Positions 62,287 through 64,000 of a stretch of 64,000 bases of DNA are shown here, piece by piece; position 1 is the stretch's first letter, and each line of letters opens with the position of its first letter. Under the pieces are notes generated by a model. That model saw only the letters and a list, made by a program, of their open reading frames with translations. It had not been told where the DNA came from and did not search any database. The position numbers and the translations under genes were made by a program. The stretch comes from an uncultured Moraxella sp. (GTDB lineage Bacteria; Pseudomonadota; Gammaproteobacteria; Pseudomonadales; Moraxellaceae): positions 116,935 through 180,934 of the forward strand of contig CALTTC010000001.1 of NCBI GenBank assembly GCA_943908425.1, given 5' to 3'.

Positions 62287-64000
62287 TTAACTGTCATTAT
62301 GCCCAAGCAATCCCACCGTCTGCCAACTGCTCACCACCCCATTACTCACCGTTACCGACACAGTAACCGACTGCACTATCGCCTGCTCGCCACCTGCCCC
62401 AATTTGCCAGACACTGCCAAGTTTAGCCAGATTATCATTAAAAGGTATAACAAGGCTTATTTTATGTTTATTGCCACTGTCTGATAATATGGCAATCCCT
62501 GCTTTAATGATATTGGTTTGCTCGGTGTATAAGGGGTTATCCGATACGGGGGCGTCTTTGTCTTGTCCTAAATCGGCACGGTAGACAATGCCCCCTTGAT
62601 GTTGCCCAACCAAGGTTACGGTGTTATAAAGGGGCTGTTTAATGGCGGTGGTGGAGAGCGTTTTAATGACATCTTGGGCTAAGATAACATCAGCACTCAT
62701 TGCTTGCCACACAGGAGCTTTGTATCTTGGTAATAGGCTGATTTGGGCTTTGTTGGGGTCAGAGTATAAAAATCCGCCGCAAGCTTTGGCAATATCATCT
62801 AACACGCCGATTGGCGTTTTGCCAGTGGTCGTATAACTGCCTTTGGGGATTAAATAATCATCAATGCCAAATTTGGCGGTAATGGATAAATTCTCTAATT
62901 GCTTTGATACCACCTGGCTTGCGTATAAGTCCACATTGTCAAGCGGTTGTGCTTGGGCATAGTCTTTGGATAAATGGGCGGTGATAGACCTGCCAGATAA
63001 GGAAATCGTATTTTGGGCAAAGCGTTGGTTGTGGGTGATGTCTTCACAAATAAAGGCAAAAGTGGCGGTATTGACTTTCACCGTCAGTACAGGCTCTTGC
63101 CCATTGGGACGGGCAAGCTTATCTTTAATGGCATTAAAATCTTGGACGCCAATTTCAACTTGCCCACTAAAACAAAACGAGCTCATATCTGTTTTAATAG
63201 AAAACGACAAAGGGTCAATGGGCGTGCCATCAAGACTTGCGGTAATGGTATGGTGCATAATATAGCCTTTTTGGGTGGGGGTGATGGTTGGGGTATTTAA
63301 GTTTGGGTGATTGGGGTTTGTGCCGATAATGCTGATTTGATTAAAGCAAATAAAAGGCAAGGGCAAAGCATAGGACTTAAATACGTTTGCTTTACGAGTT
63401 AAAGGCAATGGCAAGCGGTTGGGCGGTGGTTTATCCCCACACGGTGATTTTTGTGGTTTGGGCGGTAGGGCGATGGGGTAGTAGCGACACGGTACAACGA
63501 TTGCTTGCTCGGTGCTAAAACGGTGGCAATGGGCGGATAGTTGGGTGTTGGCTTTTTTATAGTAAAGCTCGCTTTGGGTTTGGACAATGGGGGCAATACT
63601 GGATGTTTGGCAAGTGTGATACAGTAAGGTTTTACTAAAGTCTACCCCCACACCACTGCCATAATGAACAACGGCAGACAGTTTAGGGGCAGTGCAATCG
63701 CTTAATAACTTAAATGCTTTTGTTTTGGCGGTGTGGTCATTATGGATTAAATAACCGTCTTTATGGTTAACCACTTGACAAGCGGTTAATGATTTAAAGC
63801 CAATGGTGGTAATTGTTTGGCAAGTGCTAATACTTTGGGGCTGGTTTGTATTTACCGATAAATGGCTTTGGGTCATTTGCCCTTTTACCGTATGGCTTTG
63901 GCATAAATGAATGGGGGTAGATTGGGCGGTATTGGCGGTCATCACCCCACAGATTAAGGGAGGATAGGGGTTTTGGGGCAGACTTTGAGTGCTATTGTCT
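62287..64000 (-). CDS. Prophage tail or baseplate-hub-type protein, N-terminus beyond the window
   Basis: At least 571 residues: the frame stays open to the right edge (NPYPPLICGVMTANTAQ precedes the first Met), so the start is probably outside. A Cys-containing N-terminal region is followed by a linker (CRYYPIALPPKPQKSP, then LPLPLTRKANVFKSYALPLPF) and a C-terminal domain beginning ITASLDGTPIDPLSFSI with a late-control/hub flavour (GKTPIGVLDDIAKACGGFLY, YNTVTLVGQHQGGIVYRA). The layout is one I associate with tail proteins of siphophage-like prophages in Acinetobacter and Moraxella. The precise role is not certain. Confidence 0.6.
   Translation of the reverse strand, partial: DNSTQSLPQNPYPPLICGVMTANTAQSTPIHLCQSHTVKGQMTQSHLSVNTNQPQSISTCQTITTIGFKSLTACQVVNHKDGYLIHNDHTAKTKAFKLLSDCTAPKLSAVVHYGSGVGVDFSKTLLYHTCQTSSIAPIVQTQSELYYKKANTQLSAHCHRFSTEQAIVVPCRYYPIALPPKPQKSPCGDKPPPNRLPLPLTRKANVFKSYALPLPFICFNQISIIGTNPNHPNLNTPTITPTQKGYIMHHTITASLDGTPIDPLSFSIKTDMSSFCFSGQVEIGVQDFNAIKDKLARPNGQEPVLTVKVNTATFAFICEDITHNQRFAQNTISLSGRSITAHLSKDYAQAQPLDNVDLYASQVVSKQLENLSITAKFGIDDYLIPKGSYTTTGKTPIGVLDDIAKACGGFLYSDPNKAQISLLPRYKAPVWQAMSADVILAQDVIKTLSTTAIKQPLYNTVTLVGQHQGGIVYRADLGQDKDAPVSDNPLYTEQTNIIKAGIAILSDSGNKHKISLVIPFNDNLAKLGSVWQIGAGGEQAIVQSVTVSVTVSNGVVSSWQTVGLLGHNDS

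Overview
The window looks like a chromosome segment of a Moraxella-type gammaproteobacterium (Moraxellaceae). Supporting signs are the moderately AT-rich housekeeping genes, the dapA / BamC-like lipoprotein / purC order, a PilB-type MsrAB lipoprotein, a Neisseria/Moraxella-style peptidoglycan O-acetylation trio, an IS1016-type insertion sequence and a haemagglutinin-type two-partner secretion pair. The genus call is inference; no rRNA is present.

Layout. 1-7.7 kb: core genes (GNAT fragment, dapA, short BamC-like lipoprotein, purC, NIF3-like protein, msrAB, two tandem membrane paralogues, ettA). 7.8-13.6 kb: a Dnd-like DNA phosphorothioation island: an SRA-like reader domain, dndC behind an 8-cytosine tract, a small associated protein, dndD, and a DndE-like protein fused to an FtsK-type motor. 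No dndA, dndB or dndFGH is present. 13.9-17.5 kb: predicted peptidoglycan O-acetylation genes (patA, patB-like, ape1-like). 17.6-38.6 kb: core genes (rne, rluC, ppx, accA, tilS, proC, yggT, two tRNAs, RDD protein, lipoprotein, rho, trxA, rluA, a 2-hydroxyacid dehydrogenase, rapA, pth, rplY), with one decayed stretch at 28.4-29.5 kb.

38.7-58.3 kb is accessory DNA. The 3' part of comM is cut at base 39377 by the end of a Tn7-like transposon (element 1) of the comM-targeting Tn6022/AbaR kind. Element 1 has a five-gene operon (tnsA, tnsB, tnsC, tniQ, Cys-rich fifth gene). Behind it lie a putative defence pair (Cap4/DUF4297-like nuclease plus uracil-PRTase-like protein), a lipoprotein and a umuDC pair. 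umuC is cut at base 49274 by the end of a second, divergent Tn7-like element with its own five-gene operon and different terminal repeats. A decayed IS1016-like element then abuts an ImmA-type peptidase / Pycsar-like cyclase operon. Neither right end nor the 5' part of comM is seen.

58.4-64 kb: a TpsB transporter gene diverges from a tpsA gene that breaks off near 61.75 kb, where prophage-like DNA begins and runs off the window.

The strongest candidates for undescribed biology are the cyclase/ImmA operon, the nuclease/PRTase pair, the dndE-ftsK Dnd variant with a probable on/off cytosine tract, and the two nested or tandem Tn7-like elements with matched but different ends. All comparisons are from memory of the families; no search was run.
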